Numbered from the stretch's first letter, positions 14,049 through 26,712 are shown. The stretch: 64,000 bases of DNA from Timema cristinae (GCA_039000515.1 JBCFYV010000012.1:43092355-43156354); one strand, 5' to 3'. The notes: generated by a model from the sequence alone, not told the origin. Numbers and translations are program-made.

Positions 14049-14070
14049 TGTAGATAAAATATATATGTAT
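14016..14070. repeat. TA-rich microsatellite
   Basis: Perfect and near-perfect TA alternation flanked by two similar TCTCTACATATATA/TTGTAGATAAAATATA segments that could pair. It is simple sequence, not a gene. Confidence 0.8.
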
Positions 14071-14574
14071 ATTCTCTCTTGGCAACTTAACACTACACTT
14101 ACGCGTTGTGTATCAAGCACTGTTGTGTTATTTTGTTGACATTTTACTCACTCACACTACCCGACTTCAGTCGGCACGGATAAGTCACACAATGAATAAT
14201 AACAACGTTTCACTGCACTGACTGAACGAAGACTGTGCCTCACAAGCCAACAAGCACAAGACCTAAATTCACAGACCTAACTTTATATGACATCCCCGCC
14301 CGGCATAAGTCCTAAAACAACATTCATTTTAACACACTGATAGTAACACAGGCAAAGGCGTCAGTTCAAATCATGCTGGGTGTATCGTGCTCATCAAGTA
14401 AGGATGGGTGCTTCCCATTTATTTTTGATTTGCTGACCGCCTTGAATTACGATAATTGTTTCAATGTATATACATGGTTTGAGTTGAACATTGAGATATA
14501 AAACATAACCTTTCAAGAAAAGTGTTTTAATAAACATGGCCACACCCCTTGGAATGTGAAATAATGTCAAGCTC

Positions 14575-14800
14575 GACTAAACTAGTTGGCCGCTGAAAAG
14601 GAGGTTGGGATTAGAATCTAGGTCGAGCTTACCGAGGTATTTTTCCTACAAAATGTATCACTCTTTTTTACAAGCAAATGTGGGAACATTTAAATTAAAT
14701 TCTTGTTTTCTCAGTCATTTTAAAATAGTGAAATCAAATGCGTATAATTCTGACGAGAAGCAAGAAGAAAATATCCGACAGGCAGTATTACCTCAATGTT
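14575..14800 (+). repeat. SINE family A, diverged copy
   Basis: Degenerate tRNA-like head (AGTTGGCCGCTGAAAAGGAG, then GGGATTAGAATCTAGGTCGA) and body (GGTATTTTTCCTACAAAATG). The tail is poorly preserved. Confidence 0.5.
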
Positions 14801-15054
14801 AATCATCTCGATTAACGTGCTTGGCTTTTATTTAGGAAGTTAATATTAGTCATCTATCCTGTTCAAGTGTGCTAGGAGTTTTTTTTACACTTATCTGTTT
14901 ACTCATCCTTTCTTCACGTATTTCACCGTATTTAAAATAAAAAAATATCAAAAATCTATTGTAGGGACATAATTATTATTAACTAAATATTAAAAATTTT
15001 ACAGTGCAATAATTGTGGCCCATATTTTTACGTCACCCGTATCACGTATTTACT

Positions 15055-15275
15055 AGCACGCTCAAGCTATCCACATATTTACACAATGGTGTAAGAAAGA
15101 TGAATGTAGAATTTAGATGAAATGTACTCTCATTTGTGTGGAGGAAGAATCAGAAACAATTTATTTCAACTCACCTTCAGCTCAGTACAATTGACTGGAA
15201 TTTGAACCCAGTCTCCCCGTCACCAACAATTCAGTATATTGTCTGAATCATTCGATTACCAATGTGGGCTACAGT
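15055..15275 (-). repeat. SINE family A, minus-strand diverged copy
   Basis: Body with CATTTGTGTGGAGGAAGAAT near 15132 and a head complement with GAATTTGAACCCAGTCTCCC near 15197. Tail mostly lost. Confidence 0.5.
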
Positions 15276-15339
15276 GCAGTTATTGAGGGAACAAAGCAAA
15301 TCTCATTATTGGATGCTTGTATTTTACTAGATAAAGCTA

Positions 15340-16080
15340 TGACTACACGGAGCTGACCTGCACCGCACCTAAAGTGAACTTATTTACAACAACATCGCAT
15401 ATGATTTTTAACTAATTCACTTTATTAAGCCCAGCATAAAATTATTGTAACTAAAAAAAACTATTTTTATATTCTGTATAGACTGAGCTCTATTAAAAAA
15501 TAAGTTTGTATTTTTACTATTACTTTAATAGGTTTTCACCTATTTTCATAAAATCAAGTTCTAAATTATTTACGAAGAATAATATTTTAAGTTAGCTAAT
15601 AACTAAGAAGAAGAATGTTGGTTTTTCAATAAGTTGTATATGATATTGTTTATCATGAATATAATGTTGGAAACAATGACTACAGCGTCACACGTGCAAC
15701 GGCTGTGAAAGAAATGTCTAGTTTTACAGGTGCTTACACTGACTGCTAATCACTGTTAATAATCACTGGTATAAATAACATGTATTTTAAAATCAAGGTC
15801 AATGTTATCACCGCTATAGTAAAATTACGGTTTCGCCCATCTCTATAGTGCTTAGGGGTTAGCATGAAAACGAATTTCGGAAGTTCCCGAACATTTGTTT
15901 CCGGTGTTAGGTGGCTACATGGTCCGCACATCACCGCAAAATTGCTTAGCAATGCTTTGTCAAATTTTCGTCCGCGCATGTGCGGTGCCATGCAGACTCG
16001 TGTAGCCACTTGAATTTAAAAATATAGATAGCATTCTACCGAGAAAATGTGTTGCGGTGCGGCTCCGTGTAACCGGTCCT
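15340..16080. mobile_element. Candidate non-autonomous TIR DNA transposon
   Basis: The left end has GACTACACGGAGCTGACCTG. The right end reads in complement GGTTACACGGAGCCGCACCG, giving an imperfect inverted pair around 740 bp apart. The interior has no convincing transposase; the one 87-codon minus-strand frame at 15746-16009 has no recognised motif. The end style resembles PIF/Harbinger elements, but I cannot define a target duplication. Confidence 0.35.
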
Positions 16081-17036
16081 CTATTAATCTCTTGAAATAT
16101 GACATTAGCAAACTTCACTTATTTTTTGAGTTAATTAATGAGTTATTTTTATTAAAATACATATATATTATTATATTTTAACCCTCTAACGTCTTAAGAG
16201 CCACATCAATCACATACATAGGTAGCCTATATACTCGTATACATAGTTTTTATCAAGTTTGAGTATTTTATTTTACTGAAAGCTAAAATTTGTTAAGCTT
16301 AGGGCCTAATATATTAATTGCCCTAATAAATCCATTTAGAAAATTCAAAATGACCTCCAAAATACTGGAAATCCGAGATAACCGCTGCCAAAATTAAATA
16401 GGGCCATTTCTATACCTTATAAGCAGAAGGAGAACCCATTGATCTATATTACATAAGTGGATGGGCGTATCTGGCTAAAATTTTCTAGCGGTCGTCTGCA
16501 TCCCATTGTGTAAGAGATAAGGAAACTTCAAGATATCTCTTTTTCTTTTACACATATACAAATCAATGTGGTATTTCGACATCATTTGCTAATTTTTATG
16601 AATATATGAGATATATGAATTTATGATTAGCTAAACGAAATAAATAAGTTAATAAAGATTTGAAGAGAATAACAAAGTTAAACACTCATGACCTGTTTCT
16701 TAAAAAAAAAATCGATTTAGGCTAAAATAGTTTTATATCCTACAGGTTTAAAAGCTAAATGATCGCTTCAACGTAAGACTTCTACACAACGTTTATCATT
16801 CGAACAAAAGTAACCAGGTTTTTAGCAAACTTGTTTCATTATAGTTATCGAACATTATGTATAATATGGTTTCTGAAACAACATACAAGCTGAGAGCCAT
16901 CTTTAAATATATTGCAAGTTAGTGGTACTTCAAACAAGTCTTATAACCTAAATAATAGTTAGAATGTAAAACTACTACACAAAAATTGTTATTCTAATAT
17001 ATGTGATTAAGTTTTAAGATTTCTTATTTCACTATG
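16081..17036. other. AT-rich DNA without a gene
   Basis: No feature supported. Segments near 16740-16990 and 17270-17520 resemble each other (CTTCTACACAACGTTTATCA against CTTCTACACAAAGTTTATCA). They form a diverged direct repeat, and the 17037-17263 MITE lies between the two halves. Confidence 0.5.
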
Positions 17037-17263
17037 CAGGGTGGCCCACGGAAAAATAGCCCGCCTCCTATATATCCAGCAGGTGCCTTACTCTGAATTG
17101 GAGAGGGTCAATCCCCTTCCACCCATATTGTGACATGAAGAATGACATGACGTCGACAGACGAATGACCAGCAGACGGGGTGGAAGGGGATTGACCCCCT
17201 CCAATTCAGAGTGAGGCGTCTGCTGGATATAGGAGGCGGGCTACTTTTCCGTGGGCCACTCTG
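17037..17263. mobile_element. Foldback MITE with long terminal inverted repeats
   Basis: The left arm begins CAGGGTGGCCCACGGAAAAA. The right arm in complement begins CAGAGTGGCCCACGGAAAAG. The arms remain complementary for about 100 bp each (AGCCCGCCTCCTATAT, GACCCCCTCCAATTC) around a short loop near 17135-17165, so most of the element can form one hairpin. TA follows the right end. Known family class: palindromic MITEs mobilised by Tc1/mariner-type transposases; the assignment to that class is inference. Confidence 0.75.
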
Positions 17264-18204
17264 TAGTTCGCGAATAATAAATATAATATAGCTTCTGAAA
17301 GCAATAAGCTAGACAAGCTAAGAGCCAAATTTATTGCATTGTAATAAAAAAATTACACTTCAGACAAGCCTATAACCTAAATGATAATTTGAATGTTAAA
17401 CTTCTACACAAAGTTTATCATTCAAACAAATGTAATTAAGTTTGAAGCTACACTTTTTTCATTTTAGATATCCAACGTTAGATATAATATTGTTTCTGAA
17501 ACAATTATATAAGCTAATAGGTAACAAATTTTAAATATATTTTAAATTAGTATTGGGCGAATGTAAACAACATGGGCCTTAGCTAAATATTTTAATATAT
17601 GAGATGTTTTTCTTACTTGTACAATATTACCTTTAAAACTGAATTGTATATCCTTTAATGAAAATGTGTCCTCAGTAGGATATAACACTTAATTTTTTTT
17701 AACACTTTTATTCACGAGACACGCTTTTTGGCACAAGAACATTGAAAGAAACCGTTAAATTTGTCCCCTCGCTAGCAATCAAACGACAAATTTAGCGTCA
17801 TGATCTGGACCGTTGCAAGGGATGTGTTTATGTCCATCCATTATAAAATAGAGATCACTGGTGGAAACAGACCACTAAGCCCAACCACTCGACCTTATTA
17901 TGTAGAATTCCCCATGCCAATCAACGAAATTGCATTATCTCTACAGGTGAATCCCAATGCATTTGACTTATTCCTAATACCTCCTACACACCATATCCTC
18001 AACACCCTGACCCCATAATGGTAGATTAACCTCGTTTGGACGCTCCACGAACATGACACGCCGGATAAAAATGAGTTATTTTTCACTACCAACACAATGA
18101 TAATTGGGACATTCCCATATTAAGATTAATTGTATGTAGGTTGTATAGTAGGTGGAGATTTGTTAGGCTTCAACATATTTGGGGTGCTAGTAGTATGTTG
18201 ACCC
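17264..18204. other. Noncoding DNA without a recognised gene
   Basis: Short overlapping frames on both strands at 17800-18095 carry no motif I recognise and are best treated as chance. Confidence 0.45.
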
Positions 18205-18400
18205 ACCTCATGGGGAAACATTGACAAAGACGTTAGCCTCATAGGTCTAATTTTCAAATGGGGGTTGGGGTTGGGATTTGAATCCTAGCTGGGTGTGATT
18301 GGTTGGGTTTTTTTCTAAAGGTTTTCCCCCTATCCTTCTACACAAATCCGAATTCTATAATTCAACCTTTATCATATAATTATACCCTATTTGGGTTAAC
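18205..18400 (+). repeat. SINE family A, diverged copy
   Basis: B-box-like GGGATTTGAATCCTAGC near 18272 and body with AAAGGTTTTCCCCCTATCCT near 18317. The tail is decayed to ACCCTATTTGGGTTAACAC. Confidence 0.6.
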
Positions 18401-20299
18401 ACATGGACAGACTAGTTGACAAGATAATAAAAAAGTGGGAAAAATCTGTTTAAGATGCCTCAACAAAACTTTAATAATATAAGCTTATTTAAGTAGAATA
18501 ATACAAACAGTTGTAATTACTATTCACAATAATGTGGGTTGTAGGCCTATGAAATATTGCGGCCAAGACGGGAAATAACCAAAATAGGCCCTAGCCTAAT
18601 GTTTACATACTGTTTGGCTTAGGCTGGGGTCTATTAATCATAAAAGGTTTACTAAATATATCTGAAACTTATATTTAGTAGTTAGACCTAGTTATCTTGA
18701 AGTGAATAAATTGCAAACGCCTCATTATAAATAAATATAATACCCTTATATACTTAATCACTTAACTAATGTCTCAAGAATGCCCTTTAAAAAATGATGC
18801 ATTTTATTATTTTTAACCATCCAAATCACCCACTCGTTCACTTTATTTTTAACTTAGTAGGCCTACTGGGTATACATACCCGTCGTTTTGACATAAAGTT
18901 GTCGAAAATATTCAGTGTAAACACTATTTTGGTAGTTCTTGAACGCTTTCATCAACTTTAAATAACTAGGGTTTTATTTTCTAATATCAGCACACAACAT
19001 ATTACAATTGTTCCAGTATCAACAAAAATGTATGACAAATAAAGCATTGGTTCGTAAAGCATACATATTACAAAAACAGTGTTTATTTATTGGCCAACTT
19101 CTCATATTAATTCATTTTCCAGTGTGACAATATTTGAATGCATAATTCACATTATGAGTTTTTGAATAAAATATGTTGTGTATATTGAATGATGTAGGCC
19201 TAGTATTTTTTCATTTCCAACCGTAGGCAAACAAATGATGCAAGAGATTTATTAAATTAAGTTGAGTTAAATCCTTCTTGCAAATAATGTGACTAGTGAT
19301 CAGCTGTTTGGGAAAGGAGAAACATATAAATAATGTTCAGTTATGAATACCAGCATTCTTGAAATAAATTTACCTAATTTCTAGCCTTTAACGTCTTAAA
19401 AGGTAATATTATTAGGGAAAGTGTTGCCAACTGTTGATGCAAACTGATTTTATTCTGTGCGTTGACTCTAGAATCAAAGTGAAGCTAAAACTAGCGGACG
19501 ATACAAAGTGTGTTGGTCATAATAACCGAAATGCTATATTTTCCTCGAAAGTTAACTTAACTAGTGGTAGGAACTAACTTTGCGTCGAATGGTCGTAATA
19601 CCCCTGAGACCCTATAACAGTGAATTCCCTCTTTTCCCTTTCGCTTACATTCTCCCAATCCATCTTCCTATTCCTTCAACTCCCACCCTTCACCCCTCCT
19701 TTCACACAACCAACTTCTTAAAACACCTTTACCCTCCCACCCACCATAGCTAACACTTTAAAGGAGAATAATTATCTCTATTCTCTCTCAAGGCGAATGC
19801 TGATACACCCATCCTATTCCGATTACATCCCCCACACGAACGTATTTATCTTACATCCAACTACTTGAACTCATCACCCCCTTCCCTGGCACCCTAGCTC
19901 TCAGAGTATATAGCGGTGAATTACATACTCCCAACCTGTGCAGGTCTCTTCAGGCTTTTCACCCCTTTACCCTCTAACGCCTGACTCCATACCCTCATCC
20001 TCTAACACATACGGCAATTAGAAATGGCGGTATGGAATTAAAATAGATTTAAAATCCTATTAAATAGAATTAAAACTAAATTTAACCTTATAGCGGGATG
20101 TGTAAAAAAACCAAATGGCTCTCTACCTCCCTTTTACGCAACCTATGCAAGTCCTGACATGCACCCTCGACCCCGGGGCCTATAGCCCTCAAGGCAAGGT
20201 CATAGGTTCTAAAATCTAGGAGGTGAGGGATTATTTTAATGTTGTTTATTTGATGATCGTGATGGGACCCCGAATATTTATAATAGGATGGAAGTTTAA
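18401..20299. other. AT-rich DNA plus a pyrimidine-rich stretch
   Basis: No gene supported. From about 19620 to 20000 the + strand is strongly pyrimidine-rich (many CCC/TTC words), a clear composition change from its surroundings, but without open frames or repeats I can define. Confidence 0.5.
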
Positions 20300-20600
20300 T
20301 TTATTAAACGTTGCTTTATAAGACCTAACGGCACCAGACATAAATACTATAATAACTAAACCCCATAATATCTAACTTTATAATACATAACTTCACTACA
20401 CCAAATTGTATAGCTCTTAATTTTACTAGACCTAAAAGCACTGGACCTAAAATTAATTTTTTATAGATTACTTAAAAATATTCCTAACAGTTCAAACAGG
20501 CAGTGGACTTAAAGGCACTAGACCTTAACTTTATAAGACCTAATTTCACTGGACATAATTTTATAAGACCTAAATTCATAGCTCCTTAGCTTTAGGTCTA
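20300..20600. repeat. Degenerate short tandem repeat (CCTAA/CTTTATAAGA words)
   Basis: Words of the type GACCTAACTTTATAAGACC and ACTGGACCTAA recur every 20 or so bases with much variation, including TTTATAAGACCTAATTTCAC near 20540. It is a low-quality minisatellite without coding potential. Confidence 0.55.
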
Positions 20601-20769
20601 CTACATGTCATCCGAAAATTTGTAAAAACAATATTATTGTAAGAGATATAATCTTTTTTCAATCATCCAAACATATGGATCTTCTACTTCAAGTTTTATC
20701 ATAACATTTATTTAAGAAAAAAAATCTTTTACAGATTTTTAATATTTAGATATTTAGTTAAAACAATAA

Positions 20770-20835
20770 TATGCGTATAACCCGAATGGGTAGTAAGACG
20801 CGGTGCTAATAATAATAATAATAATAATAATAATA
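20770..20835 (+). repeat. SINE 3' tail fragment with AAT run
   Basis: Perfect CCCGAATGGGTAGTAAGACG-type tail followed by about ten AAT units. No SINE head upstream. Confidence 0.75.
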
Positions 20836-22059
20836 CCTAGCTTATTAATATGCTAAAATAGGTTCAAGTATAAGGAACTAAAATTCCTCTCGAACATTGC
20901 ATGAGAAATATTTTGAATTTATGATATTCCCGAATGAATGTTTATTAAATAATAAGAATCGAGAAAGAATATCCTTGCAATATAAAGGGATATGAATACT
21001 GAATTCTATTGGCTTAGTTTAAATGTCTCTCTCCCCCCCCCCCCCTCCCTATATACTCTGTATTTTAACCATCCATACGAGATATCCGCATAGCTACTTT
21101 TCTGTGTTAGCGATGAATAATGCAAGATTTCAGAGGAGATGTAGCTTCATTTGACTGGAGGGCAAATTATTTAAAATACAAATTATATTTAAATTCGTCT
21201 GAAATTACAACTCCTAGCTTCCTTTAATGAGTAAACTGGATAAGAATTTATTCACGTTCTCAACTGTGTTGATTCTTTGATTTGACTGTATCCTTCGTTT
21301 CCTATGAAAGTTAAACTTTGGTTTTACTATGACGTAGGATATAAAATAGGGCAATAGTCTGGTCCCTCTAGATAAAAAACGCTATCTATCAGGTCTAACG
21401 GAGCTTACACATTTTTACTTTCCATCAATCCCTCAGAGAGAAAGTATCGATATCGTCAAAAAATTTGAACTTGAGATTTTGATAGATGTCAGCGTTTCAT
21501 GAGCCCCTGAAACAAAAATAATAATTGTTTTTTGCTATGCCATCTGTCTATATGTATCTTGAGTTAGAACCGAATGTATTTTAGATATTGGGCTAAAACT
21601 TGGTATTTGGGGTTTCCATAAGGTCCTTCCGAGAGATTTTTGGAATAAGATAACTAACCTAAAAATAATAGATAGTTTACTAACGAGTAAAAAGAGTAAT
21701 AAAAAATCGATTTTTACAAAATTAGCTCTAATGATTTTGTCTAAATTTTATATCTGGACACTATATCATTATTACCAAGTTGGCAACTTGAATATTATCA
21801 TGAAAATGACTTCAAGGATACTTTGCATGAGGGACATTTTCCCTTTTTTATTATTTCTCCGTAACTATTTGAGATACAAAATAACCTACTATTGTATAGC
21901 TGTACAACTATTAAATATAAATTATTTTATTTGAAATACATTTTTATAAAACCAATAATAATCTGATATATACAAATATATATAATTTTTAATTTAGGTC
22001 TTTGAAAATGAATTTGATTTTTATGCTGTTTAATAGACAATGATGTTTCTATTCTGAAA
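20836..22059. other. AT-rich DNA without a gene
   Basis: Includes a C homopolymer-like run near 21031-21050. The 67-codon frame at 21731-21934 is AT-driven and has no motif. Confidence 0.45.
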
Positions 22060-22320
22060 ATTGAAAAATGACACCTCAAAACGGGAATCATACTCGGGTC
22101 CTTTGGCCTAATACTCCAATTCTCTTACCACTGAGCTATCCAGGAATCGTACCGTGCCCAGGGTCATTCTTCACTTACATTATAAATTATAAATATGAGT
22201 GAAGAATGACCTTGGGCACGAGACGATTCCTGGATAGCTCAGTCGATAGATCATTGCCGTACAGAGCCAAAAATCACGTGTTAGATTCCCGTATTAAATT
22301 GTCATTTTTCAGAATATTAT
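22060..22320. repeat. SINE family C, head-to-head inverted pair
   Basis: Two tRNA-like heads face each other. The plus copy is at about 22195-22315 (TGGATAGCTCAGTCGATAG A-box, TTAGATTCCCG B-box). The minus copy is at about 22065-22190 (complement ACTGAGCTATCCAGGAATCG). They meet at a short AT spacer near 22180-22197, so the whole can form a cruciform. A third diverged copy lies at 25765-25890. Confidence 0.7.
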
Positions 22321-22469
22321 ATCTAGATGCGAGTAAATCCTAATAAAACCAATACAATAGCTTTGGCTATTTGATTCTTAAAGGTGTTTCTAGCTTCTTA
22401 ATTTTTCTCTAACAACGTGGCTATATCCTAGTTCCTAGTGTCGTAGAATATGTAATTATTAGTGTTTAA

Positions 22470-22476
22470 TATACAA

Positions 22477-22520
<44 letters not shown>

Positions 22521-22790
22521 GCACCACGTCTTACTACCCGTTCGGGTTATACGCACTTACGCTAATGTGTAATGGTAGGGTGATTGTGAGATGAAATGGA
22601 GGACCTACAGTTTAACGTGGAATCCGAACCACGGTGGAGGCCTGGCATTCCCCACATTCACAAGATGTCTTGTTAGAGGTGAAGGAAGGGTTTGGTCATC
22701 AGATAAATCTTTGCCGGGACCGAGGATTGAACCCCGGCCGCCAGCACAGAAGTCCGACACCTTACCCCTAGACCACCAGGTCAACCATAT
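22470..22790 (-). repeat. SINE family B, near full-length minus copy
   Basis: A TTA run (22479-22520, target-side end of the tail) is followed by the tail complement TACTACCCGTTCGGGTTATA, the body with ACAGTTTAACGTGGAATCCG, and the tRNA-like head complement ending GACCACCAGGTCA at about 22787. Overlapping frames on both strands are SINE sequence, not genes. Confidence 0.85.
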
Positions 22791-22847
22791 ATGTACTACT
22801 AATTGCGGTAATGTGTCAAGGATGAAAATGTTTGAATTTATGGAAGT

Positions 22848-22990
22848 ATATACGCTTTGGTTCTTAGGAGAGTGGAAAACCATTTAGGAAAATCCACCCT
22901 CAGCACACACAACAGGAATTTGAACCCCAATCTCACCGTCATTCAATGTCTGGACTATTGCGAGAGTGAAAACTTAGACTTTTGGACACA
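22848..22990 (-). repeat. SINE family A, partial minus copy
   Basis: Body complement GGAGAGTGGAAAACCATTTAGG near 22868 and head complement with TTTGAACCCCAATCTCACCG near 22919. It abuts the family B copy. Confidence 0.65.
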
Positions 22991-23094
22991 GCGGGTTAAA
23001 ATAGCTATTTAAACATTTTACCATGTGCGAATTCAAAGTACGCTAGACAGGATATAAATTAATATGTTATGAAATAATTTAAAAAAACTATTGC

Positions 23095-23300
23095 TGTACT
23101 TCTTGGCTCAGTCGATAACGTGACTCTCTCTTGATGTTTGAGTTCCGGGCTTGATTCCTGGCTAGGTCTGAAAATGTATTATTAGTGTAATGCGGGTTTT
23201 CCCTTTCACAGGAATGAATTATTGGCCGGTGATTGGATGTTGTGTCTGCTCTAGACTTAAGTAAGATTATGATTGGTGTGCTGATATAAACTTTAGGTTC
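23095..23300 (+). repeat. SINE family D, tRNA-derived
   Basis: A-box-like TTGGCTCAGTCGATAAC and B-box-like GGGCTTGATTCCTGG lie about 45 bp apart, followed by an unrelated body (GCGGGTTTTCCCTTTCACAG). It has no copy of the shared A/B tail. Only one copy is in the window, so family status is inferred from its head. Confidence 0.5.
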
Positions 23301-24342
23301 AGAATATATCTCAAATAATTAAAAAAAACAAATATATTGAGCTGACTCTATGTTTAAGTATTAGTTTTATGATTTTTTAAATAATTTAAATCCTTTTTGG
23401 AGGATTAATGTTACTGTTGCTAATCCGTTTTATATAGTTGTTAAAATTCAGGACAGATAAAAGCTAATAACCACAATTATTTTTAAAGGAATACAACTGG
23501 TTTGCTGAAGCTATATAATTATAATTATTGTCTTTAAAAGTTTTAAATTTAGTTTTAAGGTCAAAGGTTTACTTTCAATAAAATTTCATTTAACAATTTA
23601 TATGCGTTTGGCTCTTGATACTTTATTTATAATTATGAGATTAATCACCACCCCTGGAACTTTTTAAACTCTTTCACAGTTTTAGTAGGCTCTTATAAAA
23701 TCTATTTATACAAGGGATGCACAATATTCAAGATCAAATATCCTTACTCTGGCTCATAAAATTTACAAAAAATCCTCCATTATCTTAATAATATCTCTCT
23801 TTTATATTAATAATAATAGTGTATTGGAGCCGGAATGACGTTCCCCACTTTTTATATTATTTGAATGGTTCGCATGCGTTCACAAAATATAAAAAATTGA
23901 ATATTTGTAAGAGGAAATATTGTAAAATGAAATAATATTCAAGCTCTTTCCTTAGTCATATGTAACAAATTAGGCTTCTTGGTGAAAGATCTTAATCACA
24001 ACTAACATTGTGGTAGGTAAGGTCAAGACTATAATGTATGCTTCGTTCAATCACGCCTCACTGGGCAATGTAAATATTTACCTGTACGAATGTTCTTGGA
24101 AATTTATAGTCCTCCTAATCTAAGCCTGTTGGCATGGCGGGACTATTTATCACTCAATCGAAAGACACTTTCAAAAAGAAAACTTGGCGAGGGTAGGATT
24201 GTCCCTACACGTCTTTCGCAGTGCACAATAAATGAAGGTGTGGGGATGGGGGTGATTGTTCTTTTTATCAGTTGTGTTGTGACATACCTTCAAGCAGCAT
24301 CAAAATGTTTCTTGGGCTCTCTCTTGTGTTTGAGTTTCAAAA
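23301..24342. other. Noncoding DNA without a recognised gene
   Basis: The 125-codon frame at 24090-24467 overlaps the start of a decayed transposase on another frame and shows no conserved motif of its own. Confidence 0.4.
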
Positions 24343-24915
24343 ATGAGTGCAAAACGAAAACAAAAAGGCATGGACGCATTTCTTTTACTCAAAACAAGAA
24401 ACAATTAACACACACTGAAGGAAAGAAAAGAAAAGTGTTGGCGTTAGTGCTAGTTAACCCGACGTGAACATTACAATGAGGGAAGTGATTCCAAAAAGTG
24501 ATGGTGTTTAACCACACGAGACAATTCGATCACAACCAGGCTCTACAAACATAGTTCCCAGTAATGCTGACATAATTTCAGAGCTTTCTGTTATAGAAAC
24601 TGGTGAATGACCATCAGAAATACACCCAGGTTATGAAGAAACTGTAATAAAGTATCTTTGCAGCCACTTAGGATTAGTATTTTCGAGGAATTTCATGACC
24701 TACGAGTATATAGACTTCCTGGACAATAGTGGACTAAGTATTACATTTTATTTGATTCCTCTTATTAATTGTTCAAAAGTTATCCTTTGCAGCTCTTTCC
24801 GAATGTGAAACAGACTTTAGCGCTTTAAAACTTATAATTACGGATACTAGATCAAGATCACCAATTAGCCATGCGTTAAATCTTATATTCGTAAAGCTTC
24901 TCGGGCCTCCATAAT
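24343..24915 (+). pseudogene. hAT-type transposase remnant
   Basis: From 24343 a start MSAKRKQKGMDAFL resembles the N-terminus of hAT/ZMYM-like transposon proteins and stops after 21 codons. About 440 bp further, 24785-24910 encodes a segment with SECETDFSALKLI, matching the C-terminal dimerisation region of hAT transposases. The intervening catalytic region is missing or unrecognisable, with several stops, so this is an inactive fragment. Family assignment rests on those two segments. Confidence 0.5.
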
Positions 24916-25764
24916 AGGGAAAACCAGACAATTAAGTTCTCAAGGGGTTAAGGAATAATCGCTCAGCAACTTATACAAAGATCAAAGCAGTCAAGGACAC
25001 ATAAAGTCAATTGGATCAACATTGGAAATTCCTTTAAGGAGATAAACTAATCATTGTTTCGCCTACGGCCTAGTTACATCCATGCAGATATGTAAGCAAT
25101 AGCTCATAAGTGACTTTTTTTATTATTCTTAAAAGCAATACTCAAATGTACTAGTTATTAGTTTCTTCGGATTACAGCAGCCCTTGTCTCCTTCAACTAT
25201 TCATGCCATGCCTTACAGTAAGATTAGCCAATGTATAACATTAAAATTTACGACCATGGACCACCCATTACAGTTATAATACAGATGTCTGAAATAATAG
25301 GCCTATAATTGATGGTGCTGCCTTTGTCATTTTCCACCTGTGTACACACTTTTACATTTTGAAGTTATTTCAATTGTGTTTGTAATTTTAATGCGTAGAA
25401 ATTCTGCCTATTATATACACGTGTATTCAAAAATTGTTCGTTTTAAAGGGTGCATTCTGGCACTTATTTTTTTAGCACTACATCACTGTAAATGAGCATA
25501 TCGGTATTAGATTACAAACTTTTTAAATGAAGAAAAAAAAAGCTGTCAAATTTCAGGAAGGTTGAAGTCACCATGTGAAAAAAATTCAACTCTGTTTCAA
25601 CCGAAGAAATATATATATATTTTTTTTAGCAAAGAGAGATTTTAAGAAAAATTGGAAAAACACTGACCTTAATTCTTTTCTTGCGTTCCCTAAACTACCA
25701 CATTAAGTTTTCTGGTATTAAAGATTTCAGGATTCTAATCCTGACTAGATGGATAGAGTTTTAT

Positions 25765-25890
25765 TAAAATATGAGTGAAGAATGAACTTGGGCACGGGAT
25801 GATTCCTAAATAGCTCAGTGGTAATATAAATAGCATACTAAGTAAAAGGTTCCTAGTTTGATTCCCCTGTAAATGTTTCATTTTTGAATT
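25765..25890 (+). repeat. SINE family C, diverged copy
   Basis: Shares GAGTGAAGAATGAACTTGGG and the tRNA-like head TAGCTCAGTGGTAATATAAA ... TTTGATTCCCC with the pair at 22060-22320. Confidence 0.6.
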
Positions 25891-26409
25891 TAAAAAAATA
25901 TGATATTTAGATTAGGATAAATTCATACTTAACTATACTAGCTTGGCTATCTAGTCCATAATAATATTTATAACTTAATTTATTATTTCCCAAATTCCCT
26001 TTAATAATATGTAAATACATTTCAATAATATTCTACCTTCTCAAATCTACCCCATGAGCTCAGCTATTTGAATAGCCCATACGTTTAGTAAAGAGTAAAA
26101 TATAGGCCAAAATAACCTTTAAGATCAATTACAGCCATTGTAAAATTTAGGGTTCACTCTATCAATAAAAAAAAATACGATTTAGTGGTGATTTGTAATA
26201 GAGGCTTTAAAAGTAACATTAGATTGCAATATTTGTTATTGTACTAGTATGTTTTGAAAACATTCCAACAAATGAACTGCCCTTATTAGATATAGACCTA
26301 AAATAAGATTTAAAAATCATTGATTTATTTTATTTTTATAATACACCCACGTAAGTCTGTTTGACTACAGTTCATACTTGCTATTATTTGAAAGTACTTC
26401 TTAATTTAT

Positions 26410-26712
26410 ACTATTATTATTATTATTATTATTAGCACCGCGTCTTACTACCCGTTCAGGTTGTACGCACTTACGCTAATGTGTAATGGTGGGGTGATTG
26501 TGAGATGAAATGGAGGACCTACAGTTTAACGTGGAATCCGAACCACGGTGGAGGCCTGGCATTCCAAATATTCACAAGTTGTGATTATTACACGTCTTGT
26601 CAGAGGGGAGGAAGGGTTTAGCAATCAGCTAAATCTGTGCTGGAACTGAGAATTGAATCCCGGACCCCCAGCATATGAGTCCAACACCTTACGCCTAGAC
26701 CCCCAGGTCATC
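26410..26712 (-). repeat. SINE family B, near full-length minus copy
   Basis: A TTA run, tail complement (GTCTTACTACCCGTTCAGGT), body (TTTAACGTGGAATCCGAACC) and head complement ending CCCCCAGGTCATC. It has a small insertion near 26578 relative to the 22470 copy. Confidence 0.85.

Noticed and set aside
15746..16009. 87-codon minus-strand gene
   Set aside because: No motif recognised; it lies inside a candidate non-autonomous transposon.
22591..22887. Overlapping frames of 98 and 92 codons on opposite strands
   Set aside because: They lie across family B and A SINE copies; similar frames would appear at every copy.
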